A DNA stretch of 64,000 nucleotides from DASXTC01 sp036505635 (GTDB taxonomy: Bacteria; Acidobacteriota; Polarisedimenticolia; JACPZX01; DASXTC01). Each line of letters starts with the position of its first letter. Position 1 is the first letter of the stretch. A program made the position numbers and the translations under genes. Of the stretch, positions 50,853-59,799 are shown piece by piece. The notes below the pieces were generated by a model that made no database searches, was not told where the DNA came from, and was given only the letters and a program-made list of their open reading frames with translations. Location: positions 130,365 to 194,364 of the forward strand of contig DASXTC010000045.1 of assembly GCA_036505635.1 (NCBI GenBank), read 5' to 3'.

Positions 50853-53636
50853 CTGATCCCACCGGTCCCGGTCATCCTGTCGCTCGTCGCGCTCCTGGCA
50901 GTTCCGGGCGGGGGGGCGCGGACCGCCGGCGCCCCCCTCGAGAGGTCGCGACTCGAGGCGGCCGAGGAGCTGACGGAGTCCCTCGCCGGCGCGCTCGTCG
51001 ACCTCTCGGTGGCGGCCCGGCGGCGGGACATGGCGCGCCTGGGCGGATTCTTTCCGGAGGATCTCTCGGCCGAGCCCTTCCCCTCGCGACCCGGCCCGAC
51101 GACCCGCGAGCTGAAGTGGATCCTGCACCATTCCTGGGAGCCCGCCCCGGCTGCGGACGCCCCCGGCCCCGTCCGGCCGATCGGACGTACGGAGCTCCTC
51201 GCCCAGATCGAGGCATTCCTGACCCACTTCAGCGTGATCGAGGATGTCCGTTTCAACGTCGAGGCGGCGACGTTCGGGGCGCAGTCCCCCCCCGTGGGGG
51301 AGGCCCGCGCGAGCTTCCACGTCGTGGGACGCGACTCTGAGGGGAGGAAGGAATGGGCCCGGGGCACACTCGACATCACCGCGATCCGGGGGCCCGGTGA
51401 GACGTGGAGGATCACCCGCCTGCGCGCGGGCCCTCTGGGCTCCGATCTCGCCGAGGTGGATCTCTTCTCGGAGGTCTCCCGCCCCGCCGGCCTCGCCCGA
51501 TCGATCCCCGCCTTCGGCGTGACGCCCAGCGAGGGCTTCATCTCGCACGGCGGCGCGGCGGCCGACGTCGATGGGGACGGGCTGATCGATCTGATCGTGA
51601 CCCGGAGGGAGGGGGTCTCGCTCTACCTCAACGACGGCAAGGGCGCCTTCCGCGACGCCTCCGAGGAGACCCTCATCGCCCAGGCTCCCGCGGCCACCGG
51701 GGCCCTTCCGCTCGATTACGACAACGATGGAGATCTGGACATCTTCCTTTCGGTGCTCGGCAGGCAGTGCCTCCTGGAGAACCGACTGAGGCCCACGGGA
51801 CTACCGCGGTTCTTCGATGTCTCGGACGAGGCGGGCGTGAGCGAGTCGGCCGTCGCCTTCTCGGCGGCCGCGGCCGACGTCAATGGGGACGGACGGCCCG
51901 ACATCTACGTCACCTCCTACAACCGATATGGCCTCGTGATGCCCAACTCCTGGGGCCACGCCACCAACGGCACCCCGAACCTCCTGTTCGTCAACCAGGG
52001 CGGGGGCCGTTTCGTGGAGGACGCGCACCGCTGGGGGGTCGATGACGGAAGGTGGAGCTTGGCTGCGGCCTTCGCCGACGTGGACGGCGACGGGCGTCAG
52101 GACCTGTTCGTCGCCAACGACTTCGGCGAGGACGCGCTCTTCATGAACCACGGGGACCGGTTCACCGACGAGGCCGCCGCCCGCGGGGTGAGGGGCCCGG
52201 GAAACGGCATGGGGGCGGCCTTCGGCGATTTCGACAACGACGGCGATCTCGACCTGCACGTGACCAACATGTCCTCCATCGCCGGCACACGGGTCCTCGA
52301 TCGGGTGGGGCCCGAGGCGCTGCGTAACGACGAGGTCCTTAGAAAGCTGGCCTCCGGCAACACGTTGTACGCCAACGACGGGACCGGCCGTTTCACCGAC
52401 GTCACGGAGGCGGCCGGGCGCTTCCGGGCCGGATGGGCCTGGGGCGGGGGGTTCCTCGATTTCGACAACGATGGGCTGGAGGATGAGTTCAGCGTCAACG
52501 GGTTCATATCGGGCTCGGCCATGGACGACACGTCGAGCCTCTTCTGGCGCCACGTCGTGGCGGCCGACGCCGGGCTGGAGGAGGCGGGCAACCCGGGCTA
52601 CCGCAGGAACCACATGGGCCGGATCATGCGAGGAGGCATGTCGTTCTCCGGTTACGAGAGGGACGGACTCTATCTGGCCCTGGGCGGTGGGAAGTACAGG
52701 GACCTCTCCGGCATCTCGTCGGTCGACTCGATCACCGACGGCCGCGGCGCGGCATTCGCGGACTTCGACAACGACGGAGATCTCGATATATTCGCCACGA
52801 CGGTCCAGCGGATCGCCTGTCTGCTCCACCGCAACGAGGTGGGACAGGACGGGTCCTTCCTGCGGGTGACTCTCGAGGGAGGGCGCAGCGGACGCGACGC
52901 GTTCGGCGCGGTGGCGCGGATCAAGACGCCGCTCGGCATCCAGTCGAAGATCAAGGCGGGCGGTTGGGGGTTCCTCTCGAGCCACGACCCGCGCCTGCTC
53001 TTCGGCCTCGGGGACGGAGCGCCGATCGAGTGGCTGGAGGTCACGTGGCCCTCGGGCGCCCGGCAGAGGTTTACGGGGGCGCGCGCGGGCGAGAGCCTGT
53101 TGATCCACGAGGATTCGGGCCGGCTCGAGCGCGTCGCGGAAAAACGCTTCCGCCTCGTCGATCCGGACGGTCCGGTGGAGGCGGCCTGCGGGTCCCTCGG
53201 CCTCGCGCGCGGACGGCCTCTGCCCGCGATCGCGCTGGTGCGGCCGTCGGGAGAGAGGGTCAAGCTGTCGCGCGTGCCGAAGCCGGGAAGGCGGACGCTC
53301 CTGAGCTTCTGGGCGACGTGGTGCGCACCCTGCCGGCGACAGATGCGGGAGCTGGGAGACATGAGCGGGGGGCTCGAAAAGGCGCGGATCGACCTCGTCG
53401 GCATCAGCCTCGATTTCGGGGAAGTGGAGCGCGTGCGGGCATTCGTCGAGGAGCAGCGCATCGAGTTTCCCGTCTACGTGGTGGATGACGCATCGGTGGG
53501 CATGCCGGTGGCAGGCGGCGATCCTTCGATGCCCTTCAGCCTCCTGGTGGACGAGAGCGGCGCGGTCGTGAACGCGCTGACAGGGTGGTCGGAGGCGACC
53601 CGTCGCAGCCTCGAGTCGCTGGCCGGCGGTGGATAG
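50853..53636 (+). CDS. Exported FG-GAP/UnbV protein fused to a thioredoxin-like domain, probable CTG start
   Basis: No ATG opens the frame. A CTG at 50853 lies five bases after a perfect AGGAGG and starts a signal peptide (IPPVPVILSLVALLAV); TTG 50772 and GTG 50790 are inferior. The 927-aa product has an N-terminal ~200-residue region resembling a nuclear-transport-factor-type fold. At least five FG-GAP/VCBS calcium loops follow (DVDGDG, DYDNDGD, DVNGDG, DFDNDGD). An ASPIC/UnbV domain comes next (GRDAFGAVARI ... PIEWLEVTWPSG), and the C-terminus is a TlpA-like thioredoxin domain with WCAPC. It probably acts outside the cytoplasmic membrane. The fusion suggests redox work at a cell-surface scaffold. 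Confidence 0.85.
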   Translation: MIPPVPVILSLVALLAVPGGGARTAGAPLERSRLEAAEELTESLAGALVDLSVAARRRDMARLGGFFPEDLSAEPFPSRPGPTTRELKWILHHSWEPAPAADAPGPVRPIGRTELLAQIEAFLTHFSVIEDVRFNVEAATFGAQSPPVGEARASFHVVGRDSEGRKEWARGTLDITAIRGPGETWRITRLRAGPLGSDLAEVDLFSEVSRPAGLARSIPAFGVTPSEGFISHGGAAADVDGDGLIDLIVTRREGVSLYLNDGKGAFRDASEETLIAQAPAATGALPLDYDNDGDLDIFLSVLGRQCLLENRLRPTGLPRFFDVSDEAGVSESAVAFSAAAADVNGDGRPDIYVTSYNRYGLVMPNSWGHATNGTPNLLFVNQGGGRFVEDAHRWGVDDGRWSLAAAFADVDGDGRQDLFVANDFGEDALFMNHGDRFTDEAAARGVRGPGNGMGAAFGDFDNDGDLDLHVTNMSSIAGTRVLDRVGPEALRNDEVLRKLASGNTLYANDGTGRFTDVTEAAGRFRAGWAWGGGFLDFDNDGLEDEFSVNGFISGSAMDDTSSLFWRHVVAADAGLEEAGNPGYRRNHMGRIMRGGMSFSGYERDGLYLALGGGKYRDLSGISSVDSITDGRGAAFADFDNDGDLDIFATTVQRIACLLHRNEVGQDGSFLRVTLEGGRSGRDAFGAVARIKTPLGIQSKIKAGGWGFLSSHDPRLLFGLGDGAPIEWLEVTWPSGARQRFTGARAGESLLIHEDSGRLERVAEKRFRLVDPDGPVEAACGSLGLARGRPLPAIALVRPSGERVKLSRVPKPGRRTLLSFWATWCAPCRRQMRELGDMSGGLEKARIDLVGISLDFGEVERVRAFVEEQRIEFPVYVVDDASVGMPVAGGDPSMPFSLLVDESGAVVNALTGWSEATRRSLESLAGGG

Positions 53637-53651
53637 GGGAGGGGCCGGCGT

Positions 53652-53681
53652 TTGACAGCCGGCTGGGCGGTTTTCTAGAAT
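53652..53681 (+). promoter_or_regulatory. Strong sigma-70-like promoter for the acyl-CoA dehydrogenase operon
   Basis: TTGACA (53652-53657), 18 bases and TAGAAT (53676-53681), the latter inside TTCTAGAAT. The start codon follows 40 bp later. Confidence 0.7.
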
Positions 53682-53720
53682 TCATTGATTTTCCGAGACT
53701 TACGCTACGGGGAGGTCGGT

Positions 53721-54869
53721 TTGGACTTCACGCTCACGGAAGAGCAGCAGATGCTCCGCCAGTCGGTGCGGCAGTTCGCCGAGAGCGAGATCGCGCCCCA
53801 CTGCCGGAGGTTCGACGAGGGCGTGGAGTTCCCACACGAGATCTTTCGCAAGATGGGGCAGATGGGGTACCTCGGCATCACGATCCCGGAGACGTACGAC
53901 GGCGCCGGTATGTCCTTCCACGACTACGCCATCATCATCGAGGAGATCGCGCGCATCGACCCGGCCATCGCACTGGGGGTCGCCGCGCACAACGGACTCT
54001 GCACCAGCCACGTCTACCGCTTCGGCTCGGAGGACCTCAAGCGCAAGTACCTCAAGCCCCTGGCACGCGGAGAGTACCTCGGGGCCTGGTCCCTCACCGA
54101 ACCGACGGCGGGCTCCGATGCGGGGGGAACACGCAGCCGCGCCGTTCGCGATGGAGACGGCTGGGTGCTCAACGGGGCCAAGACGTTCGCCACCCACGGA
54201 TCGGTGGGGCGGCTCTGCGTCGTCTTCTGCGTCACCGATCCCGAAAAGGGGAAGAAGGGGATCTCGGCCTTCCTGCTCGAGAAGGGGATGGCGGGGTTCC
54301 GCCACGGAAAGGTCGAGGACAAGATGGGGATGCGGGCCTCGGACACGGCCGAGGTCGTCATGGAGGAGTGCCGGGTCCCTCACGCGAACCTGCTGGGGAA
54401 GGAGGGCATGGGATTCGTGAACGCCCTGGAGATCCTCGACCGGGGACGCATCGCGATCGCCGCGCTGTCCCTGGGCACCGCGCAGGGGGCCTACGAGGTG
54501 GCCCGCAACTACGCCCGGGAGCGCAAGCAGTTCGGCAGGCCGATCGCGGCCAACCAGGCGATCGCCTTCATGCTGGCCGACATGGCGATGAAGATCGAGG
54601 CCTCCCGCCTGCTCACCTATCGCGCCGCCTGCACCGTGGACGCCGGCAAGGAGCGCGTCACCCGATGCGCCGCGATGGCAAAGCTCTTCGCGTCCGAGAC
54701 GGCCGTCTGGGTGGCCGAGCACGGCGTTCAGATCCTCGGCGGTTACGGCTACGTGAAGGACTTTCCGGCCGAAAAGTTCTACCGCGACGCGAAGCTCTGC
54801 ACGATCGGCGAGGGGACCTCGGAGATCCAGCGTCTGGTCATCGCTCGAAGCCTGATGGAGTCGGTCTGA
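53721..54869 (+). CDS. Acyl-CoA dehydrogenase
   Basis: The TTG at 53721 follows GGGGAGGT and gives the standard MDFTLTEEQQMLRQSV start; 382 aa is the normal length. FAD-binding segments are present (WSLTEPTAGSDA, FATHGS), and the catalytic Glu364 lies in GEGTSEIQRLVIAR. It oxidises an acyl-CoA to the enoyl-CoA, passing electrons to electron-transfer flavoprotein. Chain-length preference is not readable. It is coupled (TGATG) to meaB, suggesting branched-chain amino acid or propionyl-CoA-producing catabolism. Confidence 0.92.
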   Translation: MDFTLTEEQQMLRQSVRQFAESEIAPHCRRFDEGVEFPHEIFRKMGQMGYLGITIPETYDGAGMSFHDYAIIIEEIARIDPAIALGVAAHNGLCTSHVYRFGSEDLKRKYLKPLARGEYLGAWSLTEPTAGSDAGGTRSRAVRDGDGWVLNGAKTFATHGSVGRLCVVFCVTDPEKGKKGISAFLLEKGMAGFRHGKVEDKMGMRASDTAEVVMEECRVPHANLLGKEGMGFVNALEILDRGRIAIAALSLGTAQGAYEVARNYARERKQFGRPIAANQAIAFMLADMAMKIEASRLLTYRAACTVDAGKERVTRCAAMAKLFASETAVWVAEHGVQILGGYGYVKDFPAEKFYRDAKLCTIGEGTSEIQRLVIARSLMESV

Positions 54870-55828
54870 TGGGCCTGGAGGAGGGGCTCGTCGAGCGCCT
54901 CCTCACGGGTGAGGCCCGGGCGCTGGCCCGGGCCATCTCCATCGTCGAGGACCGGCTCCCCTCCGCGCGCGAGATCATGGAGAGGATCACGCCGCGGGCC
55001 GGCCGCGCGCCGATCATCGGGGTGACCGGGCCGCCGGGGGCCGGCAAGAGCACGCTGGTGGACGGCCTGACGGCCCTCTTCCGGCGGGAGGGCAAGAGGG
55101 TGGGTATCATCGCCGTCGATCCCTCCAGCGCCTTTTCCGGCGGCGCCGTCCTGGGGGATCGCATCCGGATGCAGCGCCACAGCACCGACGAAGGAGTCTT
55201 CATCCGCTCGATGGCGACGCGTGGCCACTTCGGAGGGCTGGCCAGCGCCTCGGTCGACGTGACCGACCTGATGGGCGCGGCGGGGTGCGACGTCGTCATC
55301 ATCGAGACGGTGGGGGTGGGCCAGGACGAGGTCGACGTCGTGAGGGTGGCCGACCTCGTGCTCGTGGTCCTGGTGCCGGGCATGGGCGACGACATCCAGA
55401 CGATCAAGGCCGGCATCATGGAGATACCGGACATCTTCGTGCTCAACAAGGCGGATCGCGACGGGATCGACCGTCTCCACACCGACGTGAAGACGATGCT
55501 GGGCCTGATAGACCAGCCGGGTCGGCGCGCGCCGGAGATCCTGAGGACCGTGGCCCCCACCGGCCAGGGCCTCGACGAGCTGCACCGGGCGATCGAGGCG
55601 CACCTTCAGGCCACTCCGCCCGACATGGTGGCTCAGCGACGGAGGGAGCGCAGCCGCGAACGCCTGCTCGACCTGCTGCGCGAGCGGGTCCTGGAGTGGG
55701 CCGTCGGCCCTTCGTCGGGAGGGGCGTTCGACCAGATGGTGGAAGAGCTGGCCGATCGCTCGCGCGACCCTTACTCGGCTGCCGACCTGCTGCTGCGGAA
55801 CTTCCGCCCGCCCGGGGGAGGCGCATGA
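54869..55828 (+). CDS. meaB: Methylmalonyl-CoA mutase-associated GTPase MeaB
   Basis: The 319-aa G3E-family GTPase has P-loop GPPGAGKST (54-62), DPSSAFSGGAVLGDRIRM, ETVGVGQDEVDV and the guanine-specificity NKAD. MeaB protects and reloads the B12-dependent methylmalonyl-CoA mutase. No mutase gene is in the window. It starts within the acyl-CoA dehydrogenase stop, and its own stop overlaps the epimerase start (ATGA). Confidence 0.95.
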   Translation: MGLEEGLVERLLTGEARALARAISIVEDRLPSAREIMERITPRAGRAPIIGVTGPPGAGKSTLVDGLTALFRREGKRVGIIAVDPSSAFSGGAVLGDRIRMQRHSTDEGVFIRSMATRGHFGGLASASVDVTDLMGAAGCDVVIIETVGVGQDEVDVVRVADLVLVVLVPGMGDDIQTIKAGIMEIPDIFVLNKADRDGIDRLHTDVKTMLGLIDQPGRRAPEILRTVAPTGQGLDELHRAIEAHLQATPPDMVAQRRRERSRERLLDLLRERVLEWAVGPSSGGAFDQMVEELADRSRDPYSAADLLLRNFRPPGGGA

Positions 55829-56247
55829 TCCTCGATCATCTCGGCATCGCCGTCAGGTCGCTCCAGGAATCCCTGCGCTTCTACGCCGACGCGCTGGGTC
55901 TTTCGGCCGAAGGGCTCGAGGAGGTTGCCGCCGAGGGGGTGAGGATCGCCTTCCTTCAGGTCGGCCAGAGCCGCATCGAGCTTCTCGAGCCGCTCGGGCC
56001 CGATTCGACCGTGGCGAGGTTTCTGGACAAGAGAGGCGAGGGGATCCACCACATCTGCCTGCGCGTCGAGAGGCTCGAAGAGACGCTCGCCGGGCTGCGC
56101 TCCCGCGGTGTCGAGATCATCGAGCCCGCACCGAGGATCGGCGCCGGCGGGCGCAGGATCGCCTTCATCCATCCCCGATCCGCCTCAGGTGTCCTTGTGG
56201 AACTGGTCGAACCCCCGCCCGCCGGGCGGGCCTCCCGGCCGGCTTGA
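55825..56247 (+). CDS. mce: Methylmalonyl-CoA epimerase
   Basis: The 140-aa vicinal-oxygen-chelate protein starts ILDHLGIAV with the first metal His. The second metal His is in GIHHICLRV and the final acidic ligand is in VLVELVE. It interconverts the (2R) and (2S) forms of methylmalonyl-CoA ahead of the mutase. Together with meaB this shows propionyl-CoA to succinyl-CoA metabolism. Confidence 0.93.
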   Translation: MILDHLGIAVRSLQESLRFYADALGLSAEGLEEVAAEGVRIAFLQVGQSRIELLEPLGPDSTVARFLDKRGEGIHHICLRVERLEETLAGLRSRGVEIIEPAPRIGAGGRRIAFIHPRSASGVLVELVEPPPAGRASRPA

Positions 56248-56281
56248 CGGGAATCGGACCATCGCACATCTTATTTCCGCT

Positions 56282-56626
56282 ATGACACAGACTCCCATCC
56301 TGCCGGGGTACGCCCGCGGCGCGATCATTCTGGTCTATCTCATGAACCCCAGGGAAAAGGTCTGGGGGGTTCTGATGGACCTGACCCCGGCCGGGGTCTG
56401 GATCCGGGGGCTCGATCTTCATTCCTTCGATGACTGGCTGAGGAGCCTGGGCGCCCCCGAGGATCAGCGGCTCCACCCCTCGACCTGCTTCTACCCGCTG
56501 GTCCGCGTGGAGAAGGTCCTCCTGGACGAGCCGGCTGACGGCTCGGCAAGCCTTCAGGCTCAGTGCCTGGCGCGCACCGGGCGCAGCCTCGGAGAGCAGC
56601 TCGGAGCCGGGGAGCTGGCGTCATGA
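56282..56626 (+). CDS. Conserved small protein of unknown function (114 aa)
   Basis: The ATG at 56282 gives a protein with a PilZ-like or small beta-barrel look in the first half (GAIILVYLMNPREKVWGVLMDLTPAGVWIRGLDLHSFDDWL) and a helical second half. The c-di-GMP-binding RxxxR motif of PilZ is not obvious. It begins 34 bp after the epimerase and overlaps the FHA gene by 4 bp, so it is probably expressed with it. Function unknown. Confidence 0.72.
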   Translation: MTQTPILPGYARGAIILVYLMNPREKVWGVLMDLTPAGVWIRGLDLHSFDDWLRSLGAPEDQRLHPSTCFYPLVRVEKVLLDEPADGSASLQAQCLARTGRSLGEQLGAGELAS

Positions 56627-57195
56627 CCCGCCAGCAGAGCCAGCCCGCCCTTGCCTGCGCCGTCTGCGGGGGGGCGCTCAAGGTCGACGAGCGCGCATCT
56701 CAGAGGGCCGCCCGTCTGATCTACGCCTGCGGTCCCTGCGGCAGGTACTTCTCCACGAGCGAGCAGAGGGATCGTCTCGTCGAGGAGCGGTCGATCTCGG
56801 ACACCGCTTCGCGAACGGTCCGAATGCGCGCCGTCAGCAAAGGGGCGCCCGCCGCAGGGCGCTCGGACGCTGAGACGACGGAGCTGCCAGTCGGCATGAG
56901 CGTCGCGCTCGAGGTCACCGACGGGCCGATGCGGGGAAAGACCTTCAGGCTCAGTCGCCGGGTGGTCGTGGTGGGGCGCGAGGAAGCCGGCATCACCATC
57001 CCCGACCCGATGATCTCGCGTAGCCACGCAAGCCTCGAGGTGCTCGACGTGGACACCATCATCCTGCGGGATCTCTCCTCCACCAACGGCACCTACCACA
57101 ACGATCACCTCATCGCCTTCAGCAAGATCCAGGACGGCGACGAGATCCGGATCGGATCCACCACGATGACCGTCTCGGTGGACGTGCTGGGCTGA
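56623..57195 (+). CDS. Zinc-ribbon and FHA domain protein
   Basis: The ATG at 56623 (ATGA overlap) gives 190 aa. The first ~40 residues hold two Cys pairs (CAVCG and CGPCG) that probably bind zinc. After a linker, residues ~90-185 form a forkhead-associated domain with GREEAGITI, SRSHASLEV and SSTNGTYHN, the phosphothreonine-binding loops. It should bind a Thr-phosphorylated partner in the cytoplasm; no Ser/Thr kinase is in the window. Confidence 0.9.
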   Translation: MTRQQSQPALACAVCGGALKVDERASQRAARLIYACGPCGRYFSTSEQRDRLVEERSISDTASRTVRMRAVSKGAPAAGRSDAETTELPVGMSVALEVTDGPMRGKTFRLSRRVVVVGREEAGITIPDPMISRSHASLEVLDVDTIILRDLSSTNGTYHNDHLIAFSKIQDGDEIRIGSTTMTVSVDVLG

Positions 57196-57474
57196 CAGCC
57201 CCTCCTTCGGCTTGCTCCACCCCTACGCCGCCGCGCCGCGTCCCCGGTCTCCGACAGGTCGCAAGCGCTGCAAGAGATACCGTGCACCGGCCCGGCGAGG
57301 TGACGCTCCCGAAGGGGGCTCTCGGACCGAGCCTGGTTGCCGCCCCGGGGGCGGCAAGGCGAGGGAGGGGCAGGGGGGCGCGTCGCCCGGGGCGACTCGC
57401 AACCCCGTCCCCGAGGGAGCGTCACCTCGCCGGACCGATTGCATGATTCGTCTCGGGGTTCCTGAGTCTGGAAT
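57196..57474. other. Gene-free region with a long hairpin between convergent genes
   Basis: This 279-bp gap lies between the FHA gene and the HtrA-like gene. It contains the 14-mer CTCCGACAGGTCGC at 57249-57262, shared with the 50.5-kb element, and the inverted repeat at 57292-57433. No ORF looks coding. A bidirectional transcription stop is plausible, but there is no T-run. Confidence 0.5.
57292..57433. repeat. 142-bp structure bounded by a perfect 19-bp inverted repeat
   Basis: CCGGCGAGGTGACGCTCCC at 57292-57310 is the exact reverse complement of 57415-57433. Pairing continues imperfectly inward (GAAGGGGG against CCCCGA). The interior includes a second small hairpin, CCGCCCCGGGGGCGG. Together with the 14-mer shared with the element at 50512-50790, it may be a diverged member of the same intergenic repeat family. 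Confidence 0.7.
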
Positions 57475-59199
57475 CTAGGGGCGGGGCCGGGGAGCGCGCC
57501 GCGAAGGAGGGGCCGGCGGGGGAGCGGGAGCAGGCTGGGGAGTTGGCGCGACCGCGATGGCGGGAGGCACCTCCAGCTTCACCTTGCGCCGGTCACGGAT
57601 CACCGTGACCGTCATCTCGTCCCCTCCCTGCTCGCGCAGCGCCCTGCGCAGGTCGGCCAGCGTGCGGAGGGGAAAGCCAAGCGCCTCGACGAGCAGGTCC
57701 CCTTCCTGCATCCCGGAAGCCTCGGCCCGTGATTCATCGTGCACCTTCAGGACGAGCAGGCCGATCCCCGGGGGCGCGCCGAGGCGCTCTCTGGCCTCGT
57801 CGTCGACCTCCTGGTCGACATCGATTCCCAGGATCGGCCGGCGCATCCCGGGGGGCGAGGGGAAGGGGTTCAACTCCATCCGCCTGCGCGGAGTCTGAGG
57901 GGCATCAGCGAGAACGAGTGAGATCGTGAATCGCTTGTCGTCCCGCTGGAGGCCGAGCCTCAAGGGTGTGCCGGGCGAGGCGGAGGCGAGGGAGTCCACG
58001 AGGAAGGTCGAGCTTGTCAGCGGCTCTTCCGCCGAGGCGCCAAGCCCGTAGGTGAGGATCCGGTCGCCGGGGAGCAGGCCGGCCCTCTCCGCTGGACTTC
58101 CGGGCACCACGGAGACGAGTCGCACCTCGCCGGGCTCGGCCTCCTCGATCTTCACGCCGACCCAGCCGCGTTTCACCGAGCCGGTGCGGAGGATCTCTTC
58201 GGAGACGTGCCGGACCACCCCGGCCGGGACCGCGTAGCTGACCCCGCCCCCGGCGACGCCAGCCCGATGCAGGGCCTCGAGAATGTGGATCGAGATGTCG
58301 GGCGGAATGACCGGCTCGGGCTCCGCCGGCTCCTCCTCTTCGGGGACGTGGATCTTCCACCGCGTGGCGCCCTCCTGACCTTCAGGGGTATGCGCCTCCC
58401 AGCGGATCGGGCCGCGCGCTTTCGCCGGGGGGGCATCCGCGCCGAAGACGATGCCGACGAGCCGCCCCTTGGTGTCGAGGACGGCGCCTCCCCCAGCTCC
58501 GGGCGCGGAGGGGACGTTGAGCTTGATGTATGAGCCGCGCCGCACGGGACCGGGGCTGATCCCCAGCCCCGCGACGAATCCTACGGAGTAGACCGGAGCG
58601 CCGCCCGCGTCACCTCCAGGGCTGCTGAGGGTCGTGACGAGGGACCCCACCTTCACGGTGTCTGACTGGGCGAAGCTGACCGGCTTCAACGATTCGACCC
58701 CCACGGCCGCCTGCAGCACGGCGAGCCCCGAGTAGTCGTCCAGCCCGGTGACGGAAGCCTCGATACGCCGGCCATCCAGAAGAGACACGATCACCACGTC
58801 GGAGGCTCCCGAGACCACCGAGGCCAGGGTCACGACGTGCCCTCGCGCGTCGATGACGATCCCGCTCCCCACCCGGCTTGCGAGCGGCATGCGCCGGCCG
58901 GCATCGAGATGCTCGAACTTGATGCTGTCCCCGAGCGAGTCGAGCAGCCCTTGGAGGGGAGAGCGGGCGACGACCCCCACCACGCAGGGACGCGCCGTCT
59001 CGACGAGGAGCCCTATTTCGCGCTCCAGCGCCTCGAGCGCCGGAAACTCCGCGCCGCCTGGAGAGCCGGGAGCCGGGGAGGCGACTCCTGGGACCCGGGC
59101 CGGCGGCGCTACCGGCCTCTCGTCCGCCCTTACGTACAGGAGCCCGGAGCACAGGACGAGCACGAGCGCCCCGGCCGGCCTCCATCTCCTTGAGGTCAT
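57475..59199 (-). CDS. Catalytically dead HtrA/DegS-like protein with two PDZ domains
   Basis: The start is the ATG at 59199, giving 574 aa with a signal anchor (9-24). The trypsin-fold framework is clear (GSGIVIDARGHVVT, DGRRIEASVTGLD, LAVLQ, GGGAVLD). However, the catalytic His is Ser127, Asp is Gly158 and Ser is Gly236, so all three residues are lost. A long insertion (about 255-320, Pro/Glu-rich) follows. Then come PDZ 1 (about 345-430), PDZ 2 (about 455-545) and a Pro-rich tail. It is the third gene of a sigma/anti-sigma operon, where a DegS/MucD-type protease would be expected, so it may bind peptides without cutting. Confidence 0.85.
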   Translation of the reverse strand: MTSRRWRPAGALVLVLCSGLLYVRADERPVAPPARVPGVASPAPGSPGGAEFPALEALEREIGLLVETARPCVVGVVARSPLQGLLDSLGDSIKFEHLDAGRRMPLASRVGSGIVIDARGHVVTLASVVSGASDVVIVSLLDGRRIEASVTGLDDYSGLAVLQAAVGVESLKPVSFAQSDTVKVGSLVTTLSSPGGDAGGAPVYSVGFVAGLGISPGPVRRGSYIKLNVPSAPGAGGGAVLDTKGRLVGIVFGADAPPAKARGPIRWEAHTPEGQEGATRWKIHVPEEEEPAEPEPVIPPDISIHILEALHRAGVAGGGVSYAVPAGVVRHVSEEILRTGSVKRGWVGVKIEEAEPGEVRLVSVVPGSPAERAGLLPGDRILTYGLGASAEEPLTSSTFLVDSLASASPGTPLRLGLQRDDKRFTISLVLADAPQTPRRRMELNPFPSPPGMRRPILGIDVDQEVDDEARERLGAPPGIGLLVLKVHDESRAEASGMQEGDLLVEALGFPLRTLADLRRALREQGGDEMTVTVIRDRRKVKLEVPPAIAVAPTPQPAPAPPPAPPSRRAPRPRP

Positions 59200-59230
59200 C
59201 TCAGCTTCACCCTCATCGTTCGGCAACCGT

Positions 59231-59797
59231 TCAGAGCGAGGCCCTCATCACCGGGGTCTGATCGGGGGCCGGCTCGAGCACGTAGGTCGTGAGCGGGATG
59301 GTCCCTCGTCGCGCGCCCACCAGATCCCTCTCCACGGTGAAGGGGATCTCGCGCGGCGGCGTGACGAGGTCTCCCCCGTCATCGTCATCAACATCGGCCT
59401 GACTGCTCGCCCCGACCGTGGCGCCGGCCGGTACGCTCGTGGATGGGACCGGCTGGCCCTGCAGCACGAGCGCCAGAGCCCCGGCGGCCGCCATCAGGCA
59501 GAGGGCCGCCCCCAGAGACGCAGGCTTCAGGGAGGACCAGGCGGCGAGGAGGGTCGGCCGGTCGCGACGCGCGGGCCGGAGGTCGGTGCGAGACCGGATC
59601 TCGCGCATCAATCGGGCCTCGAAGATCCCGCCATCCACGTGCAGCCGCGGCGCTTCCAGCGCCAGGAGAGTCGCGAGCCGTTCGAGGCGGTCGCGCTCCT
59701 CGAGGCAGCCGGAACAGGCGGCGAGGTGATCCCGCAGCGCCTCGTCGTCCCGGAGCCCTCGCTCGACCATTCGACTCCTTGCCTGCCAGCAGAACAT
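59231..59797 (-). CDS. Membrane anti-sigma factor with zinc-finger HxxxCxxC
   Basis: The ATG at 59797 is preferred over TTG 59803 for its spacing from AGGGAG. The 188-aa product has the anti-sigma zinc motif in LRDHLAACSGC (HxxxCxxC), a coiled cytoplasmic part and one membrane helix (about 95-112). A ~75-residue outer segment rich in Asp (DVDDDDGGD) follows. It should bind and hold the sigma factor encoded just upstream and release it on an envelope signal. Confidence 0.87.
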   Translation of the reverse strand: MFCWQARSRMVERGLRDDEALRDHLAACSGCLEERDRLERLATLLALEAPRLHVDGGIFEARLMREIRSRTDLRPARRDRPTLLAAWSSLKPASLGAALCLMAAAGALALVLQGQPVPSTSVPAGATVGASSQADVDDDDGGDLVTPPREIPFTVERDLVGARRGTIPLTTYVLEPAPDQTPVMRASL

Positions 59798-59799
59798 CG

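Noticed and set aside
50521..50862. Small plus and minus frames starting MTNSN/MTNSD within the 279-bp element
   Set aside because: They mirror each other because they read the two arms of the inverted repeat; no coding signal beyond that.
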